7,605 nt of DNA, from NCBI GenBank assembly GCA_013335275.1, contig JAAXVX010000068.1, forward strand, positions 1-7,605, given 5' to 3'. Positions 5,726-7,605 of the stretch are shown piece by piece. This DNA comes from Bacteroidales bacterium. Lineage in GTDB: Bacteria > Bacteroidota > Bacteroidia > Bacteroidales > UBA932. Made by a program: the position numbers and the translations under genes. The notes below the pieces were generated by a model. That model was not told the origin of the DNA and did no database searches. It worked only from the letters and a program-made list of their open reading frames with translations. Position 1 is the first letter of the stretch, and each line of letters starts with the position of its first letter.

Positions 5726-6604
5726 ATGAAAAGGCGAGAGAATAAAATAGTAGTCAGAAGACTTATCCAATCCTACCTATCTTCGGTGATAAGCATAACC
5801 CTTGTACTCCTTCTTGTTGGAATAGGAGGCGTGCTTGCTGTTAATGCAAAATCTGTTTCCGATTACTTCAAGGAAAACATCCGATTATCAGTTATTTTCG
5901 AACAAAATACCACGGAAGTCCAGGCAAGGCAAATAATGAATTCGCTTAAAGGCAGGCCCTATGTCAAAGAGCTTAAATTTATCACAAAAGAGCAGGGTGC
6001 CCAGGAGATGAAAAGTGTGTTAGGCGATGATTTTATGGATGTATTCGACCTCAATCCCATTCCGCTTTCAATAGATATGTATGTTCGCTCGGATTACGTA
6101 GAATCCGACAGCCTGAGTAAGATAAAGAGTGAAATTTTGTTAAACCCCGGCATAAAGGAGGTTGTTTTTCAGGAGTCGCTCATTGAAACAATTTCCGGAA
6201 ACATCGAACAGATAGGTATTATTCTCATTGTTTTTATAGTCCTTCTTCTGTTCATTTCCTTTGTGTTAATTAACAATACGGTAAGACTGAATGTCTTTTC
6301 GAAGAGATTTAATATACACACAATGAAACTTGTGGGAGCAAAGAAGTCTTTCATAAGAAAACCCTTTCTCATACAGGGAATTTATCAGGGACTTATTTCA
6401 GGAATCATATCAGCATCATTGTTGTGTTTTCTGCTTTTTTTGCTCGAAAGGGATTTTCACCAGATTTATCAGATGCTGGACATCAATCTTATTATGGCAG
6501 TATGTGCAGGAGTCGTCGTTACCGGAATTCTGCTTTGCCTCATAAGCACATATCTTGTTGTGAACAGGCTTCTTTCTCTGCCTCAGGATGAATTGTATTA
6601 TTAG
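5726..6604 (+). CDS. ftsX: cell division protein FtsX (permease-like)
   Basis: A 292-residue inner-membrane protein with FtsX architecture: a short basic cytoplasmic tail, TM1 at about 20-40, an extracytoplasmic domain at about 41-160, then TM2 (about 162-184), TM3 (about 219-240) and TM4 (about 254-277). The stretch MKLVGAKKSFIRKPFLIQG (200-218) between TM2 and TM3 is the best-conserved FtsX signature. FtsX pairs with the ATPase FtsE and in several bacteria passes conformational signals to peptidoglycan hydrolases at the division site; ftsE is not in this window. I chose the ATG at 5726. An upstream TTG at 5711 would add five residues but lies inside the -7 promoter box. The gene is followed after 15 bp by the DUF3098 gene and then uppP, a recurrent Bacteroidota order, so this is the head of an envelope operon. 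Confidence 0.93.
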   Translation: MKRRENKIVVRRLIQSYLSSVISITLVLLLVGIGGVLAVNAKSVSDYFKENIRLSVIFEQNTTEVQARQIMNSLKGRPYVKELKFITKEQGAQEMKSVLGDDFMDVFDLNPIPLSIDMYVRSDYVESDSLSKIKSEILLNPGIKEVVFQESLIETISGNIEQIGIILIVFIVLLLFISFVLINNTVRLNVFSKRFNIHTMKLVGAKKSFIRKPFLIQGIYQGLISGIISASLLCFLLFLLERDFHQIYQMLDINLIMAVCAGVVVTGILLCLISTYLVVNRLLSLPQDELYY

Positions 6605-6619
6605 AAATTTTATATAAAT

Positions 6620-6871
6620 ATGGACAACAATAAAATTGCAGGCGACACTAAATTCGCGATTCCTTACAGAAACCTTCTTTTTGTACTTATCGGACTCGGT
6701 TTAATGATTCTCGGCTATATCTTTATGGCCGGAGGCGGAACAAACGACCCAAATGTTTTTCCGGGGGAGAAGATGTTTAGCTTCGGAAGAATGGTTGTTG
6801 CCCCATTATTGATTCTTGCCGGTTTTGCTGTTGAGATTTTTGCCATCATGTATAAACCAAAGGCAAAATGA
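6620..6871 (+). CDS. DUF3098 family small membrane protein
   Basis: An 83-residue protein with two predicted membrane helices (about 18-37 and 59-78). A short loop joins them, containing [25 protein letters not shown] (38-62); both the loop and the AIPYRNLLF entry into helix 1 are typical of DUF3098. Both tails are short; the ends carry basic residues (YKPKAK at the C-terminus). The family is confined largely to Bacteroidota and has no known function. Its fixed place between ftsX and uppP suggests a role near division or lipid-carrier recycling, but this is context only. Its stop codon shares bases with the uppP start (ATGA at 6868-6871), so translation of the two is probably coupled. Confidence 0.9.
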   Translation: MDNNKIAGDTKFAIPYRNLLFVLIGLGLMILGYIFMAGGGTNDPNVFPGEKMFSFGRMVVAPLLILAGFAVEIFAIMYKPKAK

Positions 6872-7605
6872 GTGGTTTAGAGGCGATTATTCTCGGATTT
6901 GTGCAGGGACTTACTGAGTTTTTGCCTGTCAGTAGCAGCGGTCACCTTACAATCGGCAAGGAATTACTTGGGATTGAGAGCTCAAATCTCAAATTTGAAG
7001 TTATAGTACATGCCGCAACGGTAACCAGTACAATAGTTGTTTTTTACAAAGAAATCCTTAATCTTATAAAAGGATTTTTTCGCTTTAAACTCAATGATGA
7101 AACAAACTATCTTATAAAGATTGCGATTTCTATGATTCCGGTTTTTATAATCGGTATCTTTTTTAAAGAATATGTTGAGGAAATTTTCGGATCAGGACTT
7201 TTAATAGTCGGTTTATCTCTGCTGTTAACAGCCACATTGCTCATTCTTACCAATATTATCAAACCCAGGGAAAGAGAAATTACAAAAAAGGATGCCTTTA
7301 TTATAGGGGTAGCTCAGGCAATAGCCGTACTTCCGGGACTTTCTCGTTCAGGTGCAACAATTTCTACAGGAATGATGCTTGGTGTTAAAAAAGAGGAAAT
7401 TGCAAAGTTTTCATTTTTAATGGTACTGGTTCCGGTACTTGGAGAAGCTTTTCTTGAACTGATTTCAGGAGAGTTTACCGCTGCAGCGTCCGGCATCAGC
7501 ATAACCTCGCTTATACTTGGTTTCGTATCTGCATTTGTTTCCGGATTGTTTGCGTGTAAGGTGATGATTAATCTTGTGAAGAAAGCGAAACTTACCGGCT
7601 TTGCA
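6868..7605 (+). CDS. uppP: undecaprenyl-diphosphatase UppP (3' end outside window)
   Basis: The frame is open from the ATG at 6868 to the right edge, giving 246 residues; family members have about 260-280, so only the end is missing. The integral membrane enzyme removes one phosphate from undecaprenyl diphosphate, recycling the lipid carrier for peptidoglycan and surface polysaccharide synthesis, and its overproduction gives bacitracin resistance (formerly bacA). Both signature regions are present: [16 protein letters not shown] (12-27), with the (E/Q)xxxE pair Gln13-Glu17 and His26, and PGLSRSGAT (156-164), with the catalytic-region Arg160. Several hydrophobic helices span the chain, including a [14 protein letters not shown] stretch (182-195). 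It starts within the DUF3098 stop codon by a 4-bp ATGA overlap and belongs to the ftsX operon. Confidence 0.96.
   Translation, partial: MSGLEAIILGFVQGLTEFLPVSSSGHLTIGKELLGIESSNLKFEVIVHAATVTSTIVVFYKEILNLIKGFFRFKLNDETNYLIKIAISMIPVFIIGIFFKEYVEEIFGSGLLIVGLSLLLTATLLILTNIIKPREREITKKDAFIIGVAQAIAVLPGLSRSGATISTGMMLGVKKEEIAKFSFLMVLVPVLGEAFLELISGEFTAAASGISITSLILGFVSAFVSGLFACKVMINLVKKAKLTGFA

Noticed and set aside
7314..7502. 62-codon minus-strand frame inside uppP
   Set aside because: It is antisense to the region encoding the PGLSRSGAT signature and following helices; no independent support.

Overview
The window reads as a chromosomal segment of a member of the Bacteroidota, most likely Bacteroidales. 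The evidence is the set of lineage-specific families (DUF5686, DUF4270, DUF3098), the conserved orders purN/acpP-fabF and ftsX-DUF3098-uppP, promoter boxes of the Bacteroidota type (TAnnTTTG), and mostly weak or absent Shine-Dalgarno sequences on moderately AT-rich DNA. Almost all of it is ordinary core-genome coding sequence. I see no mobile-element enzyme, CRISPR array, tRNA, rRNA or defence gene.

Layout. 1-875: 3' end of a DUF5686 outer-membrane-type protein (+). 841-1422: purN (-), converging on it with a 35-bp overlap. 1423-1626: divergent promoter region. 1627-3138: acpP and fabF (+), the acyl carrier and condensing enzyme of fatty-acid elongation. 3139-3455: a 317-bp gap between convergent units. 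It holds a terminator for each side and, between them, a locally GC-rich (about 59% over 3201-3310) structured segment with a 14-bp perfect inverted repeat and a 21-codon open frame. 3456-5631: a two-gene unit (-), made of a half-length glycogen-synthase-like (GT5) protein followed by an overlapping DUF4270 lipoprotein. 5632-5725: a compact divergent promoter region. 5726-7605: ftsX, a DUF3098 membrane protein and uppP (+), closely packed or overlapping, with uppP cut by the right edge.

How it fits together. Most genes serve the cell envelope or central biosynthesis: membrane lipid synthesis (acpP, fabF), undecaprenyl-phosphate recycling for peptidoglycan and surface polysaccharides (uppP), division or wall-hydrolase control (ftsX), surface lipoprotein and outer-membrane functions (DUF4270, DUF5686), and purine synthesis (purN).

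The least explained parts are the GC-rich palindromic segment after fabF and the GT5-like half-protein, whose usual active-site signature is altered. I found no convincing new multi-gene system.
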